Assembly: GCA_954871275.1 (NCBI GenBank)
Contig: OX940990.1
Span: 4,386,128 to 4,450,127, forward strand
Reading direction: 5' to 3'
Origin: Leptopterna dolabrata
Taxonomy: Eukaryota; Arthropoda; Insecta; Hemiptera; Miridae
DNA: 64,000 nt
Position numbers and translations under genes: made by a program. The notes below the pieces were generated by a model. The model saw only the letters and a program-made list of their open reading frames with translations. It had not been told where the DNA came from and made no database searches. Shown in pieces: positions 1 to 11,585 of the stretch. Positions within the stretch are counted from its first letter, which is position 1; every line of letters begins with the position of its first letter.

Positions 1-532
1 ATCCGATTTCACTATCGTGTTCAGCGTGCAAAAACCTTTAAAATGAGGGGTCACTTGTTAGAAAATAACATTTTGGGGATTTTTGGGTAATTTTTGCGCA
101 CTTTAAATGCTCTAATTTGAGAACGGATCAAGATATCTAAAATCCGATTCCACCATCGTGTTCAGCGTGCAAAAACCTTTAAAATGAGGGGTCACTTGTT
201 GGAAAATAACATTTTGGGGATTTTTGTGTAATTTTTGCGCACTTTAAATGCTCTAATTTGAGAACGGATCAAGATATCTAAAATCCGATTCCACCATCGT
301 GTTCAGCGTGCAAAAACCTTTAAAATGAGGGGTCACTTGTTAGAAAATAACATTTTGGGGATTTTTAGGTAATTTTTGCGCACTTTAAATGCTCTAATTT
401 GAGAACGGATCAAGATATCTAAAATCCGATTCCACCATCGTGTTCAGCGTGCAAAAACCTTTAAAATGAGGGGTCACTTGTTGGAAAATAACATTTTGGG
501 GATTTTTGGGTAATTTTTGCGCACTTTAAATG
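1..532. repeat. 141-bp tandem repeat, about 3.8 copies
   Basis: The word ATCCGATT recurs at 1, 142, 283 and 424, giving an exact 141-bp period. Copies differ by only a few bases. The same monomer appears twice at 2790-3100 and about 1.5 times in the copy at 33.2-33.5 kb, so copy number varies between elements. Confidence 0.95.
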
Positions 533-834
533 CGCCAAAACCCTCCTTAGAGTAGGCCAATTTCGCCCATCTTCGAACTTAGCCTTTCGATTGCCAAGAT
601 AGATTTTTTGTGCAAATTTGAGCTGTTTATCTCAATTCTATCGAGAGTTATCGTCTGGAGTGACACATATATAAATAAATATATATATATATACATATAA
701 AAAAGTGTTAAATTTCAGGAATCGTTTTAGAATGGTCTGAAACGGATTTCTATGAAGAAAATTTCCAAAAATTTATATTATTTAAATTTCGAAGCCATTG
801 CAATAGCTTCATTTTCTTTGAAAATTCGCTAAAA
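1..834 (-). mobile_element. R1 element: TIR element with 141-bp satellite (left side cut by window edge)
   Basis: Ends at the right with TTTGAAAATTCGCTAAAA, the R1 terminal repeat. Inside, from right to left: a conserved spacer, a short (AT)n tract at 667-700, a block beginning CGCCAAAACCCTCC, then the 141-bp tandem repeat. No coding capacity. Reverse orientation relative to the copies at 32.9, 36.8 and 38.9 kb. Confidence 0.75.
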
Positions 835-925
835 TCAACACCGGACCCCTCCTCGCGGACCCGCCATAAAACGGGGGGGGGGGGGGTTATGGCGGGGGTG
901 GGGGCTACGAGTCGCTACGAGTTTT
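835..925. repeat. G-rich hairpin spacer between two R1 ends
   Basis: CCCGCCATAAAAC and GTTATGGCGGG face each other around a run of G. It separates an R1 right end (to 834) from an inverted R1 terminal sequence (about 921-950). Confidence 0.5.
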
Positions 926-949
926 AGCGAATTTTCAAAGAAAATGAAG

Positions 950-1575
950 CTTAGAGCAATGGGTCCAGAATTACCAAGGATGTGGTTAGCATGGAGGGGT
1001 ACATGTCCAAAAGACTTGAGCCGGAAAACACAGTGGACACAGGAATTGAACAGTACACGGAGGCGTTTTAGGGTGTTCAAATCAAGGCACCAAATGAAAA
1101 GAATTGAACAATAGCTGAAATGTGGATTAATGAGGGATCGAAAAAGTTTGAGACGTATATGGAGAGGTGTACGGAAGGCTAGGTTTCGAAGCGAATGGAG
1201 GGCTGCGTAAACAGACCTTGATATTTTACCTACATGTTCATTCCACGTTAGCGTAGTGTTAAAAATTACTCCAAGATTCCTTACAGTCTGATGGTATCGA
1301 ATAGGTGAGTTATTTATAAGAACAGGGGGAAGCGAGTGGTGATCTATACGCTTATTAAATATTACAATAATTGCCTGGCTTTTTGAGGGGTTCAGGAGCA
1401 GCCCATTGCTAACACATCAGCTATGTATAGAGGAATCGTTATTGATTTGAGTGACGGAGTTACGAAGAGAGGACAGGTGGGTTAAACTGTGCTTATAGAT
1501 ATGGGTATCATCAGCATATAAGTGGAAAAAGCAGTGGCGAATAACTTGGGGCATGTCATTAATAAATAATGAGAT
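950..1575 (-). pseudogene. Non-LTR retrotransposon reverse transcriptase fragment (CR1/L2-like)
   Basis: Read on the minus strand, 1575 to 950 gives a continuous frame with FINDMPQ, then HLYADDTHIY (YADD catalytic box at 1518-1507), NGLLLNPSKSQAIIV, LGVIFNTTLTWNEHV and RLKLFRSLINPHFSYC. These are the palm and thumb motifs of CR1/L2/Jockey-type reverse transcriptases. A single in-frame TGA (1419-1417) sits where Trp is usual. The 5' side is cut by an R2 element and the 3' side by an R1 terminus. RNA-copying enzyme, now dead; clade is inferred. Confidence 0.85.
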
Positions 1576-1577
1576 GA

Positions 1578-2610
1578 GAATAAAAAACCCGTCTATATAA
1601 TATAATATGTACTATTCTATGCATATTATGTAGATCGCAGACCCTCCGTAGGTTAGTACCTAACCCCGTACTCGTTACTAGGTACCTACCTAAATCACGA
1701 GTTAAATGTTGCTAAAATAATTCTGCCGATGACAAACAGTACCTAACAAAAAGAAACACACATAATGAAGTTCTGAAAAGAAATTGTTGATGAGGAGTGA
1801 AAAAAGTTGCAAAAGTACCTACCAACAAACTCCAGCCCCTTCTACGTAGATGGTATAATGAACCGTTGTGTAATAATTTACCGTTGAGTAATGATTTACC
1901 GTAGTAATAATTTACCCATCAATAATACTTCAACGTTTGTTCAAGTTTCACTACCTACCAACAAACTCCAATAGAGCCATCATTTTTCAAATTAAATAAT
2001 ATCACAGAACAACCAACTCGACTTCATACTCAGCCAATATAATCAGGTGATCCCTACCAATGATTGGCCGTATTCACAAATTCCTATTGTGGGCGCGTCT
2101 CTGGTTACGAGATTTGGTTTGAATTGTATACAATTTCATTCACACTGGAGTCGAAAATGCCTGTCGGTGCAAACTTCGGGGCCTTACTGTGAACGAACGG
2201 CTGGACGTACGATGCTCCGGATGGTCTTAAAAAACTCGCAAGTTCAAGAACTATTTAAAACCGTAAAAATATTTACGTAAAAAAATGGTATAGGCGTTTT
2301 GAAAATTTCAACCCCTATTTTGAACCCCTTAGAGATGACTCACAGTAACGTCGAGCTTCGAGGACCAACTAGACGCCGAACGGAACCTATAACCCGAATT
2401 TCATCAATTTTTTTTCATGGTAACTAAGAAAAGTGGCCCGTACGGCGTACGGCGTACGGCGTACGGCGGACAGACAGAAATATTTTTATTGCAGTTTTGG
2501 ATTCTACATACCTTGAAACGTAAACCATCAAATTTTGAGGGGGGGTAAGAATTTTTTTTTTCATGCTCGAATCCAATGGTTCATTATTGAAAATAATAAA
2601 CCAAAAACCA
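1578..2610 (+). mobile_element. R2 element, forward, left end truncated
   Basis: Begins near CCCGTCTATATAATATAATA, includes the GAACCGTTGTGTAATAAT unit (1860), the TACGGCGTACGG stretch (2440-2470) and ends in the hairpin TTCATTATTGAAAATAATAA at about 2580-2600. No coding capacity. Confidence 0.8.
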
Positions 2611-2612
2611 GT

Positions 2613-3401
2613 CATGCAGCATGACTTAATGAGCGAATTTTCAAAGAAATATTCGAATTAATGGCTATGGTTTTGTTTTGCTTCGAACTCTCGTCTTCAA
2701 TTAATACTTCTCACATTTTTCAATCTGACCAGTCTAAGGGGGTGGGGGTGGGGGGGGGGGGGGGGTAAGAGTTTAAAGATTATCCTAGTTTTGGGTAATT
2801 TTTGCGCACTTTAAATGCTCTAATTTAAGAACGGATTTAGATATCTAAAATCCGATTTCACCATCGTGTTCAGCGTGCAAAAACCTTTAAAATGAGGGGT
2901 CACTTGTTAGAAAATAACATTTTGGGGATTTTTGGGTAATTTTTGCGCACTTTAAATGCTCTAATTTGAGAACGGATCAAGATATCTAAAATCCGATTCC
3001 ACCATCGTGTTCAGCGTGCAAAAACCTTTAAAATGAGGGGTCACTTGTTGGAAAATAACATTTTGGGGATTTTTGGGTAATTTTTGCGCACTTTAAATGC
3101 GCCAAAACCCTCCTTAGAGTAGGCCAATTTCGCCCATCTTCGAACTTAGCCTTTCGATTGCCAAGATAGATTTTTTTGTGCAAATTTGAGCTGTTTATCT
3201 CAATTCTATCGAGAGTTATCGTCTGGAGTGACACATATATATATAAATATATATATATATACATATAAAAAAGTGTTAAATTTCAGGAATCGTTTTAGAA
3301 TGGTCTGAAACGGATTTCTATGAAGAAAATTTCCAAAAATTTATATTATTTAAATTTCGAAGCCATTGCAATAGCTTCATTTTCTTTGAAAATTCGCTAA
3401 A
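2613..3401 (-). mobile_element. R1 element, reverse, full length (about 0.79 kb)
   Basis: Left flank CATGCAGCATGACTTAATGA, then GCGAATTTTCAAAG; right end CTTTGAAAATTCGCTAAAA. Contains two 141-bp monomers (about 2790-3100), the CGCCAAAACC block and (AT)n at 3235-3262. Confidence 0.8.
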
Positions 3402-4247
3402 AGGGTGCAACAATAACAGCACCTTGAGGAACCCCGTCCAAGATAGGTAGAAGCACAGATGGATTCAATGGAGCTCCAAAGCAATTCAATGGACGTAGAT
3501 CGGGTAGGAGCTAGGAGATATCGTCAACAAAAGTTGTTGTCAATAAAATCTTAGTTCCTCACCTCATCTTCCCTTTGTTATTATTATCGCTTATCGCTCG
3601 AACGAGGTCATCGTCTGAATTCCCCAGTCTCAGTTCTCTGTCGATTCTTTTCTTTGACACAAAACTGCCGCGTTCACATAACCTTTTCAATTTATATTCG
3701 TCCGCCATGGACGTGAGTGAAATGCCGAAAAAGAGACATTCAAAACATTGACCATCAACCTGTGGACATTCTACAGAATGACCGGGAATTCTACAGAATC
3801 ACCTTAAATATTCATGGGCATTCTGTACAATACCCTGTTGAACGGTCATTGTATAAAATTCCCGGTCATTCTGCAGAATGCCCGCCTTGGATACATTGCG
3901 CTGGGAGGTAAGGGGTGATTCACCCCCTTTTTCCGGTCTTATTTCTCCTCTAGAAAAAAAAGAGGTATTAAATTCCAATATTTTTGTCAAAATTTGCGTT
4001 TGGAGCTATTTTAACCATTTTAACGCTACAGATTTTCTCGCTGGATTTAAAACAACTGCCCTCGTTGTATTCAGCGTGGGAAAAAAAAAAAAAAAAAAAA
4101 AAAACCAGTCATAAGTCATGTACCACACCGGAAGTTGGTGAAAATTGCCTAAAAGTGTTCACTTTTGGCCAGTTGGGAAGTGGCGTAAAACATCGAGTAA
4201 GGGATCTAGTCAGTTATCCATTAAATTTTGCGTAGAATCCGAATCCG
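3402..4247. other. No recognisable gene; short palindromic words and poly-A
   Basis: GACCGGGAATTCTACAGAAT-type words recur in both orientations at 3770-3885. Poly-A run at 4081-4104. Short open frames overlap on both strands and look accidental. Confidence 0.5.
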
Positions 4248-5634
4248 CAATAAAAACGCTGCAAATCCCTGCACAAAGGTTTATTATTTTGTACAGAATA
4301 CCCTTCTGTTATAGATCATAGCTCTCTGTATAGACATCCCGTCTATATAATATAATATGTACTATTCTATACATATTATGTGGATCCCAGACCATCCGTA
4401 GGTTAGTACCTAACCCCGTACTCGTTACTAGGTACCTACCTAAATCACGAGTTAAATGTTGCTAAAATAATTCTGTCGATGACAAATAGTAACTAAAACG
4501 GCAAAAAGAAACGCAAATAATGAAGTTTTGAAGGAAAATTGTTGATGTGGAGTGAAATAGATGCCCTTTCTGCGTAGATCACTCTTTTCTGTGGTCAGTA
4601 CCTATAGTGAACCGTTGTGTAATAACTTGCCCACCAATAATACTTCAACGGTTGGTCCAACGGTTGGTCAAGTTGCAAAAGTACCGATCAATAAAATCCA
4701 GCCCCTTCTTGGTTGATGAACCGTTGTGTAATAATTTACCGTTGTGTAATAATTTACGGTTGTGAAATAATTTACCGTTATGTAATAATTTACCACTGTT
4801 TAATAATTTGCCGTTGTGTAATAATTTGCTGTTTTGTGTAATAATTTACCCATCAACAATACTTCAACGTTTTTTCAAGTTGCAAAAGTAGCGATCAACA
4901 AAATCCAGCCCCTTCTTGGTAGATGAACCGTTGTGTAATAATTTACCGTTTTGTAATAATTTGCCGTTGTGTAATAATTTACCATTTTGTAATAATTTAC
5001 CCATCAATAATACTTCAACGTTTATTCAAGTTTCAGAAGTACCTACCAACAAAATCCAATAGTCTATCACTTATCAAAAATGAATTAATATCGCAAAACA
5101 ACCAACTCGCCTTCATACAGCCATCCTTGCTTATGATCAGGTGCTCCCTAGTGATGATTATCCGGGCTGGATTTATACCGTTTGATTCACGATCGTGTTG
5201 ACGAAGCTTTTTGGTGCACACGAACGGCTGGACGTACAATGCTCCGGGTGGTCTCAAAAAATCGTTTAGCTCAAGACAAATTTAATATCGTTAAAAAAAA
5301 CCATAGCCTTCTATCGGAAGTTTTCGAGCTACGGCGTTCTGAAATTTCAACCCCTATTTTGAACCCCTTAGAGATGACTGACAGTAACGTCGAGCTTCGA
5401 GGACCAACTAGACCCCGAACGGAACCTATAACCGGAATTTCATCAATTTTGTTTCATGGTAACTAAGAAAAGTGGCCCGTACGGCGTACGGCGGACAGAC
5501 AGAAAAATATTTTTATTGCAGTTTTGGATTCAACATACCTTGAAACGTAAACCATCAAATTTTGAGGGGGGGTTAGAATTTTTTTTTTTTCATGCTCGAT
5601 TCCAATGGTTCAATATTGTAAATAATAAACCAAA
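4248..5634 (+). mobile_element. R2 element, forward, complete
   Basis: Left end AACGCTGCAAATCCCTGCAC with TTTATTATTTTGTACAGAAT just inside; right end hairpin at about 5605-5628. Carries several copies of the 18-bp unit (4720-5000). About 1.39 kb, noncoding. Confidence 0.85.
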
Positions 5635-5744
5635 ATGGGGGTTCCTCGTTTTAAATAACGAAATTAGTACCCGTTCGGACACTTTTGGACAGTTCGAGGT
5701 AGGCTAGATTAGTAGAGAATTATCGATTTAGTGGGGGGTAGGCT

Positions 5745-6197
5745 TTTGGTTTATTATTTTCAATAATGAACCATTGGAATCGAGCATGAAAAAAAAAATT
5801 CTAACCCCCCTCAAAATTTGATGGTTTACGTTTCAAGGTATGTAGAATCCAAAACTGCAATAAAAATATTTCTGTCTGTCCGCCGTACGCCGTACGGGCC
5901 ACTTTTCTTAGTTACCATGAAAAAAAATTGATGAAATTCGGGTTATAGGTTCCGATCGGCGTCTAGTTGGTCCTCGAAGCTCGACGTTACTGTCAGTCAT
6001 CTCTAAGGGGTTCAAAATAGGGGTTGACATTTTCAAAACGCCTATACCATTTTTTTACGTGAATATTTTTACGGTTTTAAATAGTTCTTGAACTTGCGAG
6101 TTTTTTAAGACCATCCGGAGCATCGTACGTCCAGCCGTTCGTTCACAGTAAGGCCCCAAAGTTTGCACCGACAGGCATTTTCGACTCCAGTGTGAAT
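5745..6197 (-). mobile_element. R2 element, reverse, runs into assembly gap
   Basis: Opens with GGTTTATTATTTTCAATAAT, the R2 right-end hairpin in reverse. It faces the forward copy ending at 5634 across about 110 bp, so the two form an inverted pair. Confidence 0.85.
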
Positions 6198-6397
6198 NNN
6201 NNNNNNNNNNNNNNNNNNNNNNNNNNNNNNNNNNNNNNNNNNNNNNNNNNNNNNNNNNNNNNNNNNNNNNNNNNNNNNNNNNNNNNNNNNNNNNNNNNNN
6301 NNNNNNNNNNNNNNNNNNNNNNNNNNNNNNNNNNNNNNNNNNNNNNNNNNNNNNNNNNNNNNNNNNNNNNNNNNNNNNNNNNNNNNNNNNNNNNNNN
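6198..6397. other. Assembly gap (200 N)
   Basis: Exactly 200 unknown bases, a conventional placeholder, inside an inverted R2 repeat. True length unknown. Confidence 0.99.
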
Positions 6398-7417
6398 ACA
6401 ATGCTGAAATTCCACTGTGAAAATTCGCCCAAACAGTCATGCAAGCGCGGTACCTACAGTGTTTCGAATCTGAGTGAAAAATTGATTTAAAAATGGCTAA
6501 AATAGCTCGAAGTGAGTTTTAAAAAATTGCCTTCGAAAAAAATTTATATACATAGTTTTGCGGTAAAAGACGAATTTTCGCTGGGGAATTTCAGTTTTTT
6601 ACGCAATAGTCGACCCATAAAAACTCAAATTTGCATTCTTCACAACAAAAAAAGTGTTTGTGGGCCGAAAAAATTACCTGGGTAGGTAATAAATACGCTT
6701 GAACTCGCTCATGTGGTCGTGCTGCATGAGTAGAACATTATTTTAATAATATAATATTGGTTTATTATTTTCAATAATGAACCATTGGAATCGAGCATGA
6801 AAAAAAAAAAAAATCTTACCCCCCCCCCCCCCCCCTCAAAATTTTATGGTTTACGTTTCAAGGTATGTAGAATCCAAAACTGCAATAAAAATATTTCTGT
6901 CTGTCCGCCGTACGCCGTATTTTTTGAGGGGATCGCCGAAAACCGTTACAATTAGCTAAAACGCGACCAACGTTGAAATTTCGCTGATTATTGCGCGGAA
7001 CAGCGATCAACGCCTTACAGGAGAACAGCAATATACACCGTTATGTAATAGTTTGCGCTGCTGTCTGAACGGATCTGTGAAAAATGAGTCAAAAATTGAT
7101 AAAAACGGCTTAAAACCCTCCAGAATTGACAATGGTTCTAGCCATGCAGCATGCCCGTATGAGCGAATTTTCGCAGTGGCAACTCGGCATTTTCACGCAG
7201 TTTTTGACCCATTTTCTACGATGGTTCGTTAAAAGCACGAAAATTGGTAGAGCACAGACCTACAGTGGCTAGCGTCAGAAATAGACAGGTTCAAAAATCC
7301 ACATACATTTTTCACAGACTAAGTTGGTCAAACTTGAGTTTTTTTTTGTTGAAAATTACGTAAAAATGCTCAAATTCCACCGTGAAATTCGCTCATACGG
7401 TCACGCGTGTCTCAAGT
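6398..7417. repeat. Diverged repeats with GCGAATTTTC words and a truncated R2 end
   Basis: 6757-6925 is the right 170 bp of an R2 element in reverse. Pieces such as GTGAAAATTCGCCC (6416) and GAGCGAATTTTCGCAGTGGC (7161), flanked by CATGCAGCATG-like words, are old relatives of R1 termini. No gene seen. Confidence 0.6.
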
Positions 7418-8300
7418 ATTTTGGTTTATTATTCAGTGAATAATACACCTATGTATTCGCTCAGCAAACAATTTTTATACCTAACATGTCCTCAACATTT
7501 TTTTCTTTGACGTTTCAAGGTGTTATGGGATACCCAAGGGTGTTATGGGTGAAAAATGGGTGTAAAATTTTTTGGTGTTTTAGTGAACATGAGCATCTGA
7601 GATATCTTTTTCCAAGTTTTTTAGGGCGAGGAGACCGAATATGAAGTCAATTTAGGCAATGAGCGAAGAATTATGGTACTAACGACGTTTCAGCCTTGAA
7701 TTTACGTTAATTTTGGTCTAAAATCGTCGTTCTTTCGCACGCAGGCTCCACCTGTGTCCTAAATGTGCTCCGAAGTTCGGCAGCCCGTTCGGAATATACC
7801 CAGAGGTTTTATGGGTGAAAAATGGGTGGAAAAATGGGGTATTACGATACTTTATGTGAGGTTTAGTGAACATGAGCTTGTCATGTATTGTTTTCTATGT
7901 TTTTTAGGGCGAGAAGACCCAATATGAAGTTTATTTTGACCAAAGAGTGAAGAATTGAGGTTGTAACGAAAGTTCAGCTCCTAAAATTCATTTTTTATGA
8001 GTCAAAAACCTGGGAAATTGTCTGAAATCACCATAAATTTATATAATAACACTAGAAGTAGTATCAACAGGCCGATCAAGCCATTTAAATTGCACTAACA
8101 ATGATCAATGATAATTTGTCAAAAACAGGAGCGTAGTTCGTGTTTTTGGGGGCCAAAATCGGTGGAAACCATCAAAAATAGCGATTTCAATCATTGCGCA
8201 CGAAAGAAACAATAAATGAACAGCCAGAATTTCTGTAGGTATGTCCGATAGTAAAATAATTAACCCATGTGACAAGGACTTCGCAGCGTTTTTTTTTTTT
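7418..8300 (+). mobile_element. R3 element, forward, complete
   Basis: Left end TTTTGGTTTATTATTCAGTG with hairpin; right end ACAAGGACTTCGCAGCG plus poly-T. Contains two tandem internal modules (about 7520-7740 and 7740-7985), each with GTTATGGGTG, CATGAGC and GACC(A/G)AATATGAAG words. About 0.88 kb, no coding capacity. Confidence 0.85.
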
Positions 8301-8366
8301 AAATACATTTTGAGAGGTTTTTTGTCGTTTTGGTTCATTTATCATTTTTTGTCACACGTTCCATAG

Positions 8367-9222
8367 ATCAATGCTCTGAAATGGAGAAGAATCAAATTTC
8401 TGATTTTTGCACAGTCAAGTGATGGTACTAGGAAATTCGGACCCGTCGCAATTTTCTCCGAAAATCCAAACCTACGACGGGAAGGGCCCAACGAGGAAGA
8501 GCTCAACTCGTTCGCGTCGGAATTAATTGGGAACCGCTACTACTGGAGCCGCTCCCGTCGCGGCTCGAAAGAACCGTTCCGAGCCTCCCCCGTTCACCCC
8601 TCACGAGGAGCCGGAAAGGGGCCTAAATCGATCCCGCGAACCCCCTTTTTCGAGTCCAGTGCGCCTACCACCGTCGATCCGGTAGCACCTCGTTGTGGCG
8701 ACTTTTTATTTATCGACAGCAAAATATTTTCAAAAAAATATCCCCCCCCCACCCTTCCCACACCAAACGGGAGAAAACTTCCGACGATTTTTCTCTCCAG
8801 CTCGAGTTGTTCATCAAAATCGAAAAGAAATCGACGATTAACCCTCGATCAAGTAAAAAAACCTTCATATTTTTTGGAAAAACTCGAGTTGACAAAAAAA
8901 AATGAGTCGAATTTGAAGTTTTTACTCAACGACCGCCCGAAAAAAAATGACGCCGCAACCTGGACCGCCGGTATAAAAATAAATTCGAACAAAAACAAGC
9001 AATATATACACATTTCCACGCAACGTAGACCAGTCAACGCCAAACGCCATGAAATCGCTCAAATTTTGAATCGGCGCGAACCAAATTCGCTCGGGAACGG
9101 TATTTTCCGCGATTCGCATTCCTGACAACGTTGGCTATTTTTTGAACTCCCGAGAGTGCGCTCTGATTGACTCGCGCGTTGTGACCGTGTGAGAGACGTT
9201 TCGACATCATTTCGGCTGCCAA
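8367..9222 (+). promoter_or_regulatory. GC/CpG-rich block: possible promoter and noncoding first exon
   Basis: Unlike its surroundings this stretch is CpG-rich up to about 8700. It holds TATAAAAA at about 8972 and ends in AAG|GTGAGA at 9223, a good splice donor. One frame is open for 252 codons (8367-9122) but has no ATG and no domain I recognise. A distal noncoding first exon of the downstream transporter (next acceptor 24319) would fit; a separate unrecognised gene or a pseudogene fragment is possible. Confidence 0.25.
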
Positions 9223-10620
9223 AGGTGAGAAAAGATTTAAAACACTTCGATACTGAGCAAAATGACTCAAAATTCTATTTAAAAAAAAGAAAGACTCAAA
9301 TTCTCCGAAAATTGACACAAATTCACCTCAAGTGGTGTAAAACGATGGTTTGTCATGGCAAACAGAAGGGCGAGTTGAATGGGAAATTTTTGACTGCAAA
9401 TGTGTGCCAAATTTGGGTTTTGTGTGTGTCTAAATTGGCTTGAAATGGTGACTACATTTCGCAGTAAATTCGTGTAATGGCAAACGAAAGGAAGGGTTTG
9501 AAGATGGAACGTTTTTTTAAACAATGAGTGGGTCAAATTTGTTGGGGTGGGAGGGGAGGTTAGAAATTGCATCAAAATTGGCGAAAATTTTAGGATCTGA
9601 ACAAGTGGGTCAAATTTCAGTTACTGTGAGCCAGTGATTACTATACCTGGTAGGTAATAAATGGTTATCAAACAACGAAAGTTTTGTTTACTGTAAGTAG
9701 GTAGGGTCTTCTGCTGAAACCCATTATTCAAGAGAAGTTCGCCAGCGATAGGTAGGAACTTGGAGGTGATTGTGGAGGAGAAACTTCGGTGAGATGAATG
9801 TGTTATCTACGGAAATGAGAGAATTTGAGCTCAGAAAAGGTAAAAATCAGTTCTAAAAACTACCAAAATCGCCAAAAATGTATAAAAATGTAGGAACCCA
9901 AAAGTGCGTAAGAAAATCGCTAGAAATCCGTATTAAAATGGCTGAAAATTTGGATAAAGTGGCCTTAAGAGGTTTAAAAATGGTGACAGCCTATAGAAAA
10001 AACGAAAGAAAGGTGTTTGAAGATGCGGAACAATTTTGGTCAAATTTGGGTCAGAAATTGCTATACAATTTGAAACATCGATGAAAATTCACCGTGAGTC
10101 GAATTCGAGTGGATGTGAGTAAACGATCGCTTGTAATTGGTAATAAATGGCTATAAACCATCGGATGTTGATTAGGGCTCAATGGAGTGTTTGAATTAGT
10201 AGTACCGACCCACAACACATCAACATTTTGGTCAAATTTGGATGGTTTTGTTGTTTGACGAAGGTCAGAAGATGATTTTACTGACACATAAATGAGCATT
10301 ACGTGAAACATAATTATCAAAAAGTAGGTAACATAACTACGAGAATATTCTGACGAAAACAACTCTCAGAGCGCTTGGCCAGCGATACTTGGAGGGTGAT
10401 TATAGATGAGGAAATTTGGCGGGAAGAAAAAGTTGAATCTGTTATCAATAATTAATCGAAATTTGAATATTTGGAGCTCAGAAATTGCTAAAATCTGTTT
10501 AAAAAAAACGGGGGAGGAAATCACCAAAAATTTATGAAAATGTAGGCAGGCAGGTACCCAAAAGTGCATAAAATTTGAGTCATTCGGGTCGAAAATCGGT
10601 ATAATGTGAAAAAAAAAACT
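9223..10620. repeat. Diverged tandem segment, no gene recognised
   Basis: 9640-10085 and 10130-10610 share an order of words (GGTAATAAATGG, GCCAGCGATA, GAGCTCAGAAA, AAATGTAGG..., ACCCAAAAGTGC). Phrases such as GGTCAAATTTGAGT also recur at 25.4-26.1 kb. Short open frames carry no domain. Confidence 0.55.
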
Positions 10621-11374
10621 TCCAGTCATGCACCATGGTTGTAAGAGCGAATTTTCATTGAAATATTCGTGCTGTTGCGTAAAAAGATGATAATTATAAC
10701 GAGAAACTTTTTTATCCAGTTTGTTTTAAACCTATTTTTGATCCTTACACAGTCAAATTTGACCCACTCTTTTTGCAGAAAAATATTTTTGCCGTCGAAA
10801 TAGTCCCTCGTTCTGTCTCGAATCACCATCCCACACGTCAGGCGAATTAATATTGATTTTAGCCCTTAATACCGATTTTTTGACCCCTAAAAATCCAAAT
10901 CTGACACCTGCTATGTATGAAAAACAACTGAAATGGTATTTTTCTGTCTTTACTGACCCTTCCATACAATTTTCAATAATTTTATATCAATTGCTCACGA
11001 TTTTAGCCGTTTTTACCAATTTTTGACCCCTTGAAATCCTAAATTTTACCCCCTTTGAATGTTTGAAAATTGCTCATCTTCGAACTCGTCCTTCTGTTTG
11101 GATATACGAACGTTTTGGCAAAATGTAGGACTTTCACCATGTACCCAAGAACAGATATCGTCTGGAGTGCCAATTAAACAAATATATACCTGTATATTCA
11201 TATACATTTTTGTAAAAATGTATATGTATATGTAAAAATGTAGGGATTAGTTCAGGATGCTCTAAAATGGAATTGCCTATAAATAATTTTCATGTTCTGA
11301 AAATGTTGGAACCATTACAGTAGCTTCATTTTTAACTTAAATCACTCGCGGCGGAATAGTGGAAATCCATAGCA

Positions 11375-11585
11375 AAAAACTACAGGATAAAAATAAAATA
11401 GTCTATTTCCACGTAAAATAACAAAAACTGTAGACCGGTTTCGGTTGTTACACCATCGTCAGTACACTATAGAATCCATACACCATAGATTCTATAGTGT
11501 ACTGACGATGGTGTAACAACCGAAACCGGTCTACAGTTTTTGTTATTTTACGTGGAAATAGACTATTTTATTTTTATCCTGTAGT
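11375..11585. mobile_element. Foldback element with hammerhead-type motif in each arm
   Basis: Near-perfect inverted repeat of about 100 bp per arm (AAACTACAGGATAAAAATAA at left; its complement before the poly-T at right), centre about 11480. Each arm carries CTGACGA...CGAAACCGGTC, on the minus strand in the left arm and the plus strand in the right. Possibly an inverted pair of Penelope-type long-repeat ends; this is inference. Confidence 0.75.
11498..11535 (+). ncRNA. Hammerhead-ribozyme-like motif
   Basis: Core CUGACGA (11502-11508) and GAA (11522-11524). Stem I UGUA (11498-11501) pairs with UACA (11532-11535). Stem II uses GGU/ACC. Stem III is the self-complementary ACCGGU (11525-11530), needing a dimer or a very short hairpin. 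Predicted cleavage after C11531. One extra U follows A9, outside consensus. The left arm repeats it on the minus strand. Confidence 0.6.
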
